Below are positions 27,220 through 40,711 of a stretch of 64,000 nucleotides of DNA, one piece after another. The stretch is from Megalopta genalis (Eukaryota > Arthropoda > Insecta > Hymenoptera > Halictidae). Under the pieces are notes generated by a model. It did not search any database, was not told the origin of the DNA, and saw nothing but the letters and a program-made list of their open reading frames with translations. The DNA is taken from contig NW_027476288.1 in assembly GCF_051020955.1 (NCBI RefSeq), positions 248,001 to 312,000 on the forward strand, in the 5' to 3' direction. Each line of letters begins with the position of its first letter. The first letter of the stretch is position 1. The translations under genes and the position numbers were made by a program.

Positions 27220-28219
27220 TTTGAAGCTAAACTATTCGTTTCGCATGGATTCGAAGATAAGCCTTCCACTTCGCATTGATTTGAAGCTAAATCATGTGTT
27301 TCGCATGGATTATAAGCTAACTCGTTTGTTTCGCATGCAGTTGAAGCTAAATCGTGTATATCACAAGTATATGAAGCTGATCCATTTGTTTCGCATGGAT
27401 TCGAAGATAAGCTTTCCACTTCGCATTGATTTGATGCTAAATCATGCGTTTCGCATGGATTTGAAGCTAACTCGTTTGTTTCGCATGCTGTTGAAGCTAA
27501 CTCAAGTGGATCCCAAGTATTTGAAGCTAAACCATTTGCTTCGCATGGATTCGAAGATTAGCCTTCTACATCGCATTGATTTGATGCTAAATCATGTGTT
27601 TCGCATGGATTTGAAGCTAACTCGTTTGTTTCCCATGCTGTTGAAGCTAAATCATGTACATCACATGTATTTGAATCTAAACCATTTGTATCGCATGGAA
27701 TCGAAGATAAGCCTCCTACTTCGCATTAATTTGAATCTGAATCATGTGTTTCGCATGGATTTGAAGCTAACTCGTTTGTTTCGCATGCTGTTGAAGCTAA
27801 ATCATATATATCACAAGTATTAGAAGCTAAACCATTTGGCTCGCATTTATTCGAAGCTAAGCCATCTACTTTGCATTGATTTGAGGCTAAATCATGTGTT
27901 TCGCTTGGTTTTGAAGCTAACTCGTTTTTTTCGCATGCAGTTGTAGCTAAATCATGTATATCACAAGTATTTGAAGCTATATCATTTGTTTCGCATGGAT
28001 TCGAAGCTAAGCCTTCTACTTCGCATTGATTTGATGCTAAGTCATTTGTTTCGCATGGATTTGAATCTAACTCGTTTGTTTCGCATGCTGTTGAAGCTAA
28101 ATCATGCATATCACAAGTATTTGAAGCTAAACCATTTGTATCGGATGGGATCGAAGATAAGCCTCCTACTTCGCATTAATTTGAATCTGAATCATGTGTT
28201 TCGCATGGATTTGAATCTA
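27220..28219. repeat. Duplicated block, copy 2 (offset 3,479 bp)
   Basis: Partner of 23,740-24,740. It leaves the match near 28,210, where it joins the AACTCGTACATTTCGC subtype that belongs to the 1,800-bp duplication family. This join between two duplication families shows repeated rearrangement in this region. Confidence 0.8.
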
Positions 28220-31200
28220 ACTCGTACATTTCGCATGCTGTTGAAGCTAAATCATGTATATCACAAGTATATGAAGCTGATCCATTTGTTTCGCATGGAT
28301 TCGAAGATAAGCCTTCCACTTCGCATTGATTTGATGCTAAATCATGTGTTTCGCATGGATTTGAATCTAACTCGTTTGTTTCGCATGCTGTTGAAGCTAA
28401 CTCAAGTGTATCACAAGTATTTGAAGCTAAACCATTTGCTTCGCATGGAATCGAAAATAAGCCTCCTACTTCGCATTGATTTGAAGCTAAATCATGTGTT
28501 CGCATGGATTTGAAGCTAACTTGTTTGATTCGCGAGCAGTTGAAGCTAAATCAAGTGTATCACAAGTATTTGAAGCTAAACCATTTGCTTCGCATGGATT
28601 CGAAGATCAGCCTTCCACTTCGCATTGATTTGATGCTAAATCATGTGTTTCGCATGGATTTGAAGCTAACTCGTTTGTTTCGCATGCTGTTGAATCTAAC
28701 TCAAGTGTATCACAAGTATTTGAAGCTAAACCATTTGCTTCGCATGGAATCGAAAATAAGCCTCCTACTTCGCATTGATTTGAAGCTAAATCATGTGTTC
28801 GCATGGATTTGAGTGTAACTCATTTGTTTCGCATGCTGTTGAAGCTAAATCATGTATGTCACAAGTATTTGAAGCAAAACCATTTGCTTCGCATGAATTC
28901 GAAGATCAGCCTTCTAGTTCGCATTGATTCGATGCTAAATCATGTGTTTCGCATGGATTTGAAGCTAACTCGTTTGTTTCGCATGCTGTTGAAGCTAAAT
29001 CACGTATATCACAAGTATTTGAAGCTAAACCATTTGTTACGCATGGTTTCGAAGATCAGCCTTCTACTTCGCATTGATTTGATGCTAAATCATGTGTTTC
29101 CCATTGATTTGAAGCTAACTCGTTTGTTTCGCATGCTGTTGAAGCTAAATCATGTATATCACAAGTATTTGAAGCTAAACCATTTGTATCGCATGGGATC
29201 GAAGATAAGCCCCCTACTTCGCATTGATTTGAAGCTAAATCATGTGTTTCGCTTGGTTTTGAAGCTAACTCGTTTTTTTCGCATGCAGTTGTAGCTAAAT
29301 CATGTATATCACAAGTATTTGAAGCTAAGCCATTTGTTTCGCATGGATTCGAAGATAAGTCTTCTACTTCGCATTGATTTTAATCTAAATCATGTGTTTC
29401 GCATGGATTTAAAGCTAACTCGTTTGTTTCGCATGCAGTTGAAGCTGAATCATGTATATCACAAGTATTTGAAGCTAAACTATTCGTTTCGCATGGATAC
29501 GAAGATAAGCCTTCCACTTCGCATTGGTTTGAAGCTAAACTATTCGTTTCGCATGGATTCGAAGCTAACTCGTTTGTTTCGCATGCAGTTGAAGCTAAAC
29601 CACGTATATCACAAGTATTTGAAGCTAAACCATTTGTTTCGCATGGATTCGAAGATCAGCCTTCTACTTCGCATTGATTTGATGCTAAATCATGTGTTTC
29701 GCATGGATTTGAAGCTAGCTCGTTTGTTTCGCATGCTACTGAAGCTAAATCATGTATATAACAAGTAATTGAAGCTATATCATTTGTTTCGCATGGATTC
29801 GAAGATAAGCCTTCTACTTCGCATTGATTTTAATCTAAATCATGTGTTTCGCATGGATTTGAAGCTAACCCGTTTGTTTCGCATGCTGTTGAAGCTAAAT
29901 CATGTATATCACAAGTATTTGAAGCTAAACCATTTGCTTCGCATGGATTCGAAGATCAGCCTTCTACTTCGCATTGATTTGATGCTAAATCATGTGTTTC
30001 GCATGGATTTGAAGCTAGCTCGTTTCTTTCGCATGCAGTTGAAGCTGAATCATGTATATCACAAGAATTTGAAGCTAAACTATTCGTTTCGCATGGATTC
30101 GTAGATAAGCCTACCACTTCGCATTCATTTGAAGATAAATCATGTGTTTCGCTTGGATTTGAGTGTATCTCATTTGTTTCGCATGCTGTTGAAGATAAAT
30201 CATGTATATCACAAGTATTTGAAGCTAAACCATTTGCTTCGCATGGATTCGAAGATCAGCCTTCTACTTCGCATTGATTCAATGCTAAATCATGTGTTTC
30301 GCATGGATTTGAAGCTAACTCGTTTGTTTCGCATGCTGTTGAAGCTAAATCATGTATATCACAAGTATTTGAAGCTATATCATACATTTCGCATGGATTC
30401 CAAGATAACCCTTCTAATTCGCATTGATTTGAATCTAAATCATGTGTTTCGCATGGATTTGAAGCTAACTCGTCTGTTTCGCATGCTGTTGAAGCTAAAT
30501 CATGTATATCACAAGTATTTGCAGCTAAACCATTTGTTACGCATGGATTCGAAGATCAGCCTTCTACTTCGCATTGATTTGATGCTAAATCATGTGTTTC
30601 CCATTGATTTGAAGCTAACTCGTTTGTTTCGCATGCTGTTGAAACTAAATCATGTATATCACAAGTATTTGAAGCTAAACCATTTGTTACGCATGGATTC
30701 GAAGATCAGCCTTCTACTTAGCATTGATTTGATGCTAAATCATGTGTTTCGCATGGATTTGAAGCTAACTCGTTTGTTTCGAATTGCTGTTGAAGCTAAA
30801 TCATGTATATCACAAGTATTTGAAGCTAAACCATTTGTATCGGATGGGATCGAAGGTAAGCCTCCTACTTCGCATTGATTTGAATCTGAATCATGTGTTT
30901 CGCATGGATTTGAAGCTAACTCGTTTCTTTCGCATGCTGTTGAAGCTAAATCATGTATATCACATGTATTTGAAGCTAAACCATTTGTTTCGCATTTATT
31001 CGAAGCTAAGCCTTCTACTTCGCTTTGATTTGAGGCTAAATCATGTGTTTCGCTTGGTTTTGAAGCTAACTCGTTTTTTTCGCATGCAGTTGTAGCTAAA
31101 TCATGTATATCACAAGTATTTGAAGCTAAACCATTTGTTTCGCATAGATTCGAAGATAAGCCTTCTACTTCGCATTGATTTGATGCTAAATCATGTGTTT

Positions 31201-32650
31201 CGCATGGATTTGAAGCTAGCTCGTTTGTTTCGCATGCTGTTGAAGCTAAATCATGTATAACACAAGTATTTGAAGCTAAACCATTTGTATCGCATGGGAT
31301 CGAAGATAAGCCTCCTACTTCGCATTGATTTGAAGCTAAATCATGTGTTTCGCATGGATTTGAAGCTAACTCGTTTGTTTCGCTTGCTGTTGAAGCTAAA
31401 TCATATATATCACAAGTATTTGAAGCTAAACCATTTGTTTCGCGTGGATTCGAAAATCAGCCTTCTACTTCGCATTGATTTGAAGCTAAATCATGTGTTT
31501 CGCATGTATTTGAAGATAACTCGTTTGTTTCGCATGCTGTTGAAGCTAAATCAAATGTATCACAAGTATTTGAAGCTAAACCATTTGTTTCGCATGGATA
31601 CGAAGATAACCCTTCTACTTCGCATTAATTTGAAGCTAAACCATGTGTTTCGCATGGATTTTAAGCTAACTCGTTTGTTTCGCATGCAGTTGAAGCTAAA
31701 TCATGTATATCACAAGTATTTGAAGCTAAACCATTTGTTTCGCATGGATTCGAAGATAAGCCATCTACTTCGCATTGATTTGATGCTAAATCATGTGTTT
31801 CGCATGGATTTGAAGCTAGCTCGTTTGTTTCGCATGCTGTTGAAGCTAAATCATGTATATCACAAGTATTTGAAGCTAAACCATTTGTATCGGATGGGAT
31901 CGAAGATAAGCCTCCTACTTCGCATTGATTTGAAGCTAAATCATGTGTTTCGCATGGATTTGAAGCTAACTCTTTTGTTTCGCATGCTGTTGAAGCTAAA
32001 TCATATATATCACAAGTATTTGAAGGTAAACCATTTGTTTCGCATTTATTCGAAGCTAAGCCTTCTACTTCGCATTGATTTGAGGCTAAATCATGTGTTT
32101 CGCATGGATTTGAAGCTAACTCGTTTGTTTCGCATGCTGTTGAAGCTAAATCATATATATCACAAGTATTTGAAGCTAAACCATTTGTTTCGCATGGATT
32201 CGAAGATCAGCCTTCTACTTCGCATTGATTTGAAGCTAAATCATGTGTTTCGCATGTATTTGAAGATAACTCGTTTGTTTCGCATGCTGTTGAAGCTAAA
32301 TCAAATGTATCACAAGTATTTGAAGCTAAACCATTTGTTTCGCATGAATACGAAGATAACCCTTCTACTTCGAAATATATTTGAAGCTAAACCATGTGTT
32401 TCGCATGGATTATAAGCTAACTCGTTTGTTTCGCATGCAGTTGAAGCTAAATCATGTATATCACAAGTATTTGAAGCTAAACCATTTGTATCGGATGGGA
32501 TCGAAGATAAGCCTCCTACTTCGCATTGATTTGAATCTGAATCATGTGTTTCGCATGGATTTGAAGCTAACTCGTTTCTTTCGCATGCTGTTGCAGCTAA
32601 ATCATGTATATCACAAGTATTTGAAGCTAAACCATTTGTTCCGTATTTAT

Positions 32651-33700
32651 TCGAAGCTAAGCCTTCTACTTCGCATTGATTTGAGGCTAAATCATGTGTT
32701 TCGCTTGGTTTTGAAGCTAACTCGTTTTTTTCGCATGCAGTTGTAGCTAAATCATGTATATCACAAGTATTTGAAGCTAAACCATTTGTTTCGCATGGAT
32801 TCGAAGATAAGCCTTCTACTTCGCATTGATTTGATGCTAAATCATGTGTTTCGCATGGATTTGAAGCTAACTCGTTTGTTTCGCATGCTGTTGAAGCTAA
32901 ATCATGTATATCACAAGTATTTGAAGCTAAACCATTTGTTGCGCATGGATTCGAAGATCAGCCTTCTACTTAGCATTGACTTGATGCTAAATCATGTGTT
33001 TCGCATGGATTTGAAGCTAACTCGTTTGTTTCGCATGCTGTTGAAGCTAAATCATGTATACCACAAGTATTTGAAGCTAAACCATTTGTTTCGCATGGAT
33101 TCGAAGATAAGCCTTCTACTTCGCATTGATTTGATGCTAAATCATGTGTTTCGCATGGATTTGAAGCTAACTCGTTTGTTTCGCATGCTGTTGAAGCTAA
33201 ATCATGTATATCACAAGTATTTGAAGCTAAACCATTTGTTGCGCATGGATTCGAAGATCAGCCTTCTACTTAGCATTGACTTGATGCTAAATCATGTGTT
33301 TCGCATGGATTTGAAGCTAACTCGTTTGTTTCGCATGCTGTTGAAGCTAAATCATGTATATCACAAGTATTTGAAGCTAAACCATTTGTATCGGATGGGA
33401 TCGAAGATAAGCCTCCTACTTCGCATTGATTTGAATCAGAATCATGTGTTTCGCATGGATTTGAAGCTAACTCGTTTCTTTCGCATGCTGTTGAAGCTAA
33501 ATCATGTATATCACAAGTATTTGAAGCTAAACCATTTGTATCGCATGGGATCGAAGATAAGCCTCCTACTTCGCATTGATTTGAAGCTAAATCATGTGTT
33601 TCGCATGGATTTGAAGCTAACTCGTTTGTTTCGCATGCTGTTGAAGCTAAATCATATATATCACAAGTATTTGAAGCTAAACCATTTGTTTCGCATTCAT
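32651..33700. repeat. 1,050-bp tandem duplication, copy 1
   Basis: Seven pentamers (35 monomers) match 33,701-34,750 with almost no differences visible. A private change, ATGTATACCACAAG, occurs at about 33,060 and again at 34,110, and GAATCAGAATCATG at about 33,435 and 34,485. The block also holds an internal 300-bp tandem duplication (32,771-33,070 and 33,071-33,370). That internal duplication is present in both 1,050-bp copies and therefore came first. Confidence 0.9.
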
Positions 33701-34750
33701 TCGAAGCTAAGCCTTCTACTTCGCATTGATTTGAGGCTAAATCATGTGTTTCGCTTGGTTTTGAAGCTAACTCGTTTTTTTCGCATGCAGTTGTAGCTAA
33801 ATCATGTATATCACAAGTATTTGAAGCTAAACCATTTGTTTCGCATGGATTCGAAGATAAGCCTTCTACTTCGCATTGATTTGATGCTAAATCATGTGTT
33901 TCGCATGGATTTGAAGCTAACTCGTTTGTTTCGCATGCTGTTGAAGCTAAATCATGTATATCACAAGTATTTGAAGCTAAACCATTTGTTGCGCATGGAT
34001 TCGAAGATCAGCCTTCTACTTAGCATTGACTTGATGCTAAATCATGTGTTTCGCATGGATTTGAAGCTAACTCGTTTGTTTCGCATGCTGTTGAAGCTAA
34101 ATCATGTATACCACAAGTATTTGAAGCTAAACCATTTGTTTCGCATGGATTCGAAGATAAGCCTTCTACTTCGCATTGATTTGATGCTAAATCATGTGTT
34201 TCGCATGGATTTGAAGCTAACTCGTTTGTTTCGCATGCTGTTGAAGCTAAATCATGTATATCACAAGTATTTGAAGCTAAACCATTTGTTGCGCATGGAT
34301 TCGAAGATCAGCCTTCTACTTAGCATTGACTTGATGCTAAATCATGTGTTTCGCATGGATTTGAAGCTAACTCGTTTGTTTCGCATGCTGTTGAAGCTAA
34401 ATCATGTATATCACAAGTATTTGAAGCTAAACCATTTGTATCGGATGGGATCGAAGATAAGCCTCCTACTTCGCATTGATTTGAATCAGAATCATGTGTT
34501 TCGCATGGATTTGAAGCTAACTCGTTTCTTTCGCATGCTGTTGAAGCTAAATCATGTATATCACAAGTATTTGAAGCTAAACCATTTGTATCGCATGGGA
34601 TCGAAGATAAGCCTCCTACTTCGCATTGATTTGAAGCTAAATCATGTGTTTCGCATGGATTTGAAGCTAACTCGTTTGTTTCGCATGCTGTTGAAGCTAA
34701 ATCATATATATCACAAGTATTTGAAGCTAAACCATTTGTTTCGCATTCAT
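33701..34750. repeat. 1,050-bp tandem duplication, copy 2
   Basis: Partner of 32,651-33,700. The similarity runs on to about 34,943 with a change at 34,817 (GAAGATAAC instead of GAAGCTAAC), then diverges at AAATCACTTG. The nested 300-bp copies here are 33,821-34,120 and 34,121-34,420. Confidence 0.9.
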
Positions 34751-37700
34751 TCGAAGCTAAGCCTTCTACTTCGCATTGATTTGAGGCTAAATCATGTGTT
34801 TCGCTTGGTTTTGAAGATAACTCGTTTTTTTCGCATGCAGTTGTAGCTAAATCATGTATATCACAAGTATTTGAAGCTAAACCATTTGTTTCGCATGGAT
34901 TCGAAGATAAGCCTTCTACTTCGCATTGATTTGATGCTAAATCACTTGTTTCGCATGGATTTGAAGCTAGCTCGTTTCTTTCGCATGCTGTTGAAGCTAA
35001 ATCATGTATATCACAAGTATTTGAAGCTAAACCATTTGTATCGCATGGGATCGAAGATAAGCCTCCTACTTCGCATTGATTTGAAGCTAAATCATGTGTT
35101 TCGCATGGATTTGAAGCTAACTCGTTTGTTTCGCATGCTGTTGAAGCTAAATCATGTATATCACAAGTATTTGAAGCTAAACCATTTGTATCGGATGGGA
35201 TCGAAGATAAGCCTCCTACTTCGCATTGATTTGAATCTGAATCATGTGTTTCGCATGGAATGAAGCTAACTCGTTTCTTTCGCATGCTGTTGAAGCTAAA
35301 TCATGTATATCACAAGTATTTGATGCTAAACCATTTGTATCGCATGGGATCGAAGATAAGCCTCCTACTTCGCATTGATTTGACGCTAAATCATGTGTTT
35401 CGCATGGATTTGAAGCTAACTCGTTTGTTTCGCATGCTGTTGAAGCTAAATCATATATATCACAAGTATTTGAAGGTAAACCATTTGTTTCGCATTTATT
35501 CGAAGCTAAGCCTTCTACTTCGCATTGATTTGAGGCTAAATCATGTGTTTCGCTTGGTTTTGAAGCTAACTCGTTTTTTTCGCATGCAGTTGTAGCTAAA
35601 TCATGTATATCACAAGTATTTGAAGCTAAACCATTTGTTTCGCATGGATTCGAAGATAAGCCTTCTACTTCGCGTTGATTTGATGCTAAATCATGTGTTT
35701 CGCATGGATTTGAAGCTAGCTCGTTTATTTCGCATGCTGTTGAAGCTAAATCATATATATCACAAGTATTTGAAGGTAAACCATTTGTTTCGCATTTATT
35801 CGAAGCTAAGCCTTCTACTTCGCATTGATTTGAGGCTAAATCATGTGTTTCGCATGGATTTGAAGCTAACTCGTTTGTTTCGCATGCTGTTGAATCTAAA
35901 TCATGTATATCACAAGTATTTGAAGCTAAACCATTTGTTACGCATGGATTCGAAGATCAGCCTTCTACTTAGCATTGATTTGATTCTAAATCATGTGTTT
36001 CGCATGGATTTGAAGCTAACTCGTTTGTTTCGCATGCTGTTGAAGCTAAATCATGTATATCACAAGTATTTGAAGCTAAACCATTTGTATCGGATGGGAT
36101 CGAAGATAAGCCTCCTACTTCGCATTGATTTGAAGCTAAATCATGTGTTCGCATTGATTTGATGCTAACTTGTTTGATTCGCGAGCAGTTGAAGCTAAAT
36201 CAAGTGTATCACAAGTATTTGAAGCTAAACCATTTGCTTCGCATGGATTCGAAGATCAGCCTTCTACTTCGCATTGATTTGAAGCTAAATCATGTTTTCC
36301 GCATAGATTCGAAGCTAACTCGTTTATTTCGCATGCAGTTGAAGCTAAATCATGTATATCACAAGTATTTGAAGCTAAACCATTTGTTTCGAATGGATTC
36401 GAAGATAAGCCTTCTACTTCGCATTGATTTTAATCTAAATCATGTGTTTCGCAAGGATTTGAAGCTAACTCGTTTGTTTCGCATGCAGTTGAAGCTGAAT
36501 CATGTACATCACAAGTATTTGAAGCTAAACTATTCGTTTCGCATGGATTCGAAGCTAACTCGTTTGTTTCGCATGCAGTTGAAGCTAAATCACGTATATC
36601 ACAAGTATTTGCAGCTAAACCATTTGTTTCGCATGGATACGAAGATAAGTCTTCTACTTCGCATTGATTTGATGCTAAATCATGTGTTTCGCATGGATTC
36701 GAAGCTAACTCGTTTGTTTCGCATGCAGTTGAAGCTAAATCACGTATATCACAAGTATTTGCAGCTAAACCATTTGTTTCGCATGGATACGAAGATAACC
36801 CTTCTAATTCGCATTGATTTGAGGCTAAATCATGTGTTTCGCTTGGATTTGAAGCTAACTCGTTTTTTTCGATAGTAGTTGAAGCTAAATCATGCATATG
36901 ACAAGTATTTGAAGCTAAACCATTTGATTCCCATGGTTTTGAAGCTAAGCTTTCTACTTCGCATTGATTTGAAGATAAATCATGTGTTTCGCTTGGATTT
37001 GAATATAACTCATTTGTTTCGGAAGCTGTTGAAGCTAAATCATGTATATCACAAGTATTTGAAGCTAAACCATTTGCTTCGCATGGATTTGAAGATCAGC
37101 CTTCTACTTCGCATTGATTTGATGCTAAATCACTTGTTTCGCATGGATTTGAAGCTAGCTCGTTTCTTTCGCATGCTGTTGAAGCTAAATCATGTATATC
37201 ACAAGTATTTGAAGCTAAACCATTTGTATCGCATGGGATCGAAGATAAGCCTCCTACTTCGCATTGATTTGAAGCTAAATCATGTGTTTCGCATGGATTT
37301 GAAGCTAACTCTTTTTTTCGCATGCTGTTGAAGCTATATTATATATATCACAAGTATTTGAAGCTACACCATTTGTTTCGCATTTATTCGAAGATAAGCC
37401 TTCTACTTCGCATTGATTTGAGGCTAAATCATTTGTTTCGCTTGGTTTGAAGCTAACTCGTTTTTTTCGCATGCAGTTGTAGCTAAATCATGTATATCAC
37501 AAGTATTTGAAGCTAAACCATTTGTTTCGCATGGATTCAAAGATAAGCCTTCTACTTCGCATTGATTTGATGCTAAATCATGTGTTTCGCATGGATTTGA
37601 AGCTAGCTCGTTTGTTTCGCATGCTGTTGAAGCTAAATCATGTATATCACAAGTATTTGAAGCTAAGCCATTTGTTTCGCATCGATTCGAAGATAAGCCT

Positions 37701-37973
37701 TCTACTTCGCATTGATTTTAATCTAAATCGTGTGTTTCGCATGGATTTAAAGCTAACTCGTTTGTTTCGCATGCAGTTGAAGCTGAATCATGTATATCAC
37801 AAGTATTTGAAGCTAAACCATTTGTATCGCATGGGATCGAAGATAAGCCTCCTACTTCGCATTGATTTGAAGCTAAATCATGTGTTTCGCATGGATTTGA
37901 AGCTAACTCTTTTTTTTCGCATGCTGTTGAAGCTATATCATATATATCACAAGTATTTGAAGCTACACCATTT

Positions 37974-39165
37974 GTTTCGCATTTATTCGAAGCTAAGCCT
38001 TCTACTTCGCATTGATTTGAGGCTAAATCATTTGTTTCGCTTGGTTTTGAAGCTAACTCGTATTTTTCACATGCTGTTGAAGCTAAATCATGTATATCAC
38101 AAGTATTTGAAGCTATATCATACGTTTCGCATGGATTCCAACACAACCCTTCTAATTCGCATTGATTTGAAGCTAAATCATGTGTTTCGCATGGATTTGA
38201 AGCTAACTCGTTTGTTTCGCATGCTGTTGAAGCTAAATCATGTATATCACAAATATTTGAAGCTAAACCATTTGTTACGCATCGATTCGAAGATCAGCCT
38301 TCTACTTAGCGTTGATTTGATGCTAAATCATGTGTTTCGCATGGATTTGAAGCTAACTCGTTTGTTTGGCATGCTGTTGAAGCTAAATCATGTATATCAC
38401 AAGTATTTGAAGCTAAACCATTTGTATCGGATGGGACCGAGGATAAGCCTCCTACTTCGCTTTGATTTGAATCTGAATCATGTGTTTCGCATGGATTTGA
38501 AGCTAACTCGTTTCTTTCGCATGCTGTTGAAGCTAAATCATGTATATCACAAGTACTTGAAGCTAAACCATTTGTATCGCATGGGATCGAAGATAAGCCT
38601 CCTACTTCGCATTGATTTGAAGCCAAATCATGTGTTTCGCATGGATTTGAAGCTAACTTGTTTGTTTCGCATGCTGTTGAAGCTAAATCATATATATCAC
38701 AAGTATTTGAAGCTAAACCATTTGTTTCGCATGGATTCGAAGATCAGCCTTCTACTTCGCATTGATTTGAGGCGAAATCATGTGTTTCGCTTGGTTTTGA
38801 AGCTAACTCGTTTTTTTCGCATGCAGTTGTAGCTAAATCATGTATATCACAAGTATTTGAAGCTAAACCATTTGTTTCGCATGGATTCGAAGATAAGCCT
38901 TCTACTTCGCATTGATTTGATGCTAAATCATGTGTTTCGCATGGATTTAAAGCTAACTCGTTTGTTTCGCATGCAGTTGAAGCTGAATCATGTATATCAC
39001 AAGTATTTGAAGCTAAACTATTCGTTTCGCATGGATACGAAGATAAGCCTTCCACTTCGAATTGATTTGAAGCTAACTCATGTGTTTTGCATGGATTTGA
39101 AGCTAACTCGGTTGTTTCGCATGCTGTTGAAGCTAAATCATGTATATCACAAGTATTTGAAGCTA
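37974..39165. repeat. Long dispersed block, copy 1 (offset 9,838 bp to next copy)
   Basis: About 1.2 kb matches 47,812-49,003, and then again, in part, 54,170-54,710 and 61,127-62,318. Shared rarities are CTCGTATTTTTCACATG, GGATTCCAACACAACC, TTGTTTGGCATGC and GAGGCGAAATC. Differences against the 47.8-kb copy include GGGACCGAGG against GGGATCGAAG near 38,435 and CTCGGTTG against CTCGTTTG near 39,108. This copy is the most diverged of the four. Confidence 0.82.
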
Positions 39166-39722
39166 AACCATTTGTATCGCATGGGATCGAAGATAAGCCT
39201 CCTACTTCGCATTGATTTGAAGCTAAATCATGTGTTTCGCATGGATTTGAAGCTAACTCGTTTGTTTCGCATGCTGTTGAAGCTAAATCATATATATCAC
39301 AAGTATTTGAAGCTAAACCATTTGTTTCGCATGGATTCGAAGATAAGCCTTCTACTTCGCATTGATTTGATGCTAAATCATGTGTTTCGCATGGATTTAA
39401 AGCTAACTCGTTTGTTTCGCATGCAGTTGAAGCTAAATCATGTATATCACAAGTATTTGAAGCGAAACCATTTGTATCGCATGGGATCGAAGATAAGCCT
39501 CCTACTTCGCATTGATTTGAAGCTAAATCATGTGTTTCGCATGGATTATAAGCTAACTCGTTTGTTTCGCATGCAGTTGAAGCTAAATCATGTATATCAC
39601 AAGTATTTGAAGCTAAACCATTTGTATCGCATGGGATCGAAGATAAGCCTCCTACTTCGCATTGATTTGAAGCTAAATCATGTGTTTCGCATGGATTTGA
39701 AGCTAACTCGTTTGTTTCGCAT

Positions 39723-40711
39723 GCTGTTGTAGCTAAATCATGTACATCACATGTATTTGAAGCTAAACCATTTGTATCGTATGGAATCGAAGATAAGCCT
39801 CCTACTTCGCATTGATTTGAAGCTAAATCATGTGTTCGCATGGATTTGAATCTAACTTGTTTGATTCGCGAGCAGTTGAAGCTAAATCAAGTGTATCACA
39901 AGTATTTGAAGCTAAACCATTTGCTTCGCATGGATTCGAAGATCAGCCTTCTACTTCGCATTGATTTGAAGCTAAATCATGTTTTTCGCATGGATTTTAA
40001 GCTAACTCGTTTGTTTCGCATGCAGTTGAAGCTAAATCATGTATATCACAAGTATTTGAAGCTAAACCATTTGTTTCGAATGGATTCGAAGATAAGCCTT
40101 CTACTTCGCATTGATTTTAATCTAAATCATGTGTTTCGCAAGGATTTGAAGCTAACTCGTTTGTTTCGCATGCAGTTGAAGCTGAATCATGTACATCACA
40201 AGTATTTGAAGCTAAACTATTCGTTTCGCATGGATTCGAAGCTAACTCGTTTGTTTCGCATGCAGTTGAAGCTAAATCACGTATATCACAAGTATTTGCA
40301 GCTAAACCATTTGTTTCGCATGGATACGAAAATAAGTCTTCTACTTCGCATTGATTTGATGCTAAATCATGTGTTTCGCATGGATTCGAAGCTATCTCGT
40401 TTGTTTCGCATGCAGTTGAAGCTAAATCACGTATATCACAAGTATTTGCAGCTAAACCATTTGTTTCGCATAGATACGAAGATAACCCTTCTAATTCGCA
40501 TTGATTTGAGGCTAAATCATGTGTTTCGCTTGGATTTGAAGCTAACTCGTTTTTTTCGATAGTAGTTGAAGCTAAATCATGCATATCACAAGTATTTGAA
40601 GCTAAACCATTTGATTCCCATGGTTTTGAAGCTAAGCTTTCTACTTCGCATTGATTTGAAGACAAATCATGTGTTTCGCTTGGATTTGAATATAACTCAT
40701 TTGTTTCGCAT
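39723..40711. repeat. 989-bp tandem duplication, copy 1
   Basis: Matches 40,712 to about 41,700. The unit is 33 monomers minus one base because it contains the 29-bp monomer CATGTGTTCGCATGG (about 39,836). It carries both the TCGCGA monomer (39,866) and the GATAGTAG monomer (about 40,559). The + strand frames 39,840-40,562 and 40,829-41,551 are identical in translation. A visible difference is ATCGTATGG against ATCGCATGG near 39,780 and 40,769. Confidence 0.9.

Larger units (their letters stand above)
22840..31000. repeat. Diverged mosaic part of the array
   Basis: This region has the highest density of unusual monomers and phase changes. One-base gains occur at about 23,186, 24,986 and 30,783. 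One-base losses occur at about 23,370, 25,470, 26,028, 28,499 and 28,799. Rare spellings cluster here, for example AACTCGTACATTTCGC, AAGTATATGAAGCTGATCC, GTGGATCCCAAG and CGCTAGTAG. Blocks of about 0.3 to 1 kb recur at offsets of 1,800 and 3,479 bp. No inserted element is visible. Confidence 0.8.

Noticed and set aside
22840..31000. Edge of the array or a buried single-copy gene
   Set aside because: Although diverged, every stretch still aligns to the five monomer classes in order.
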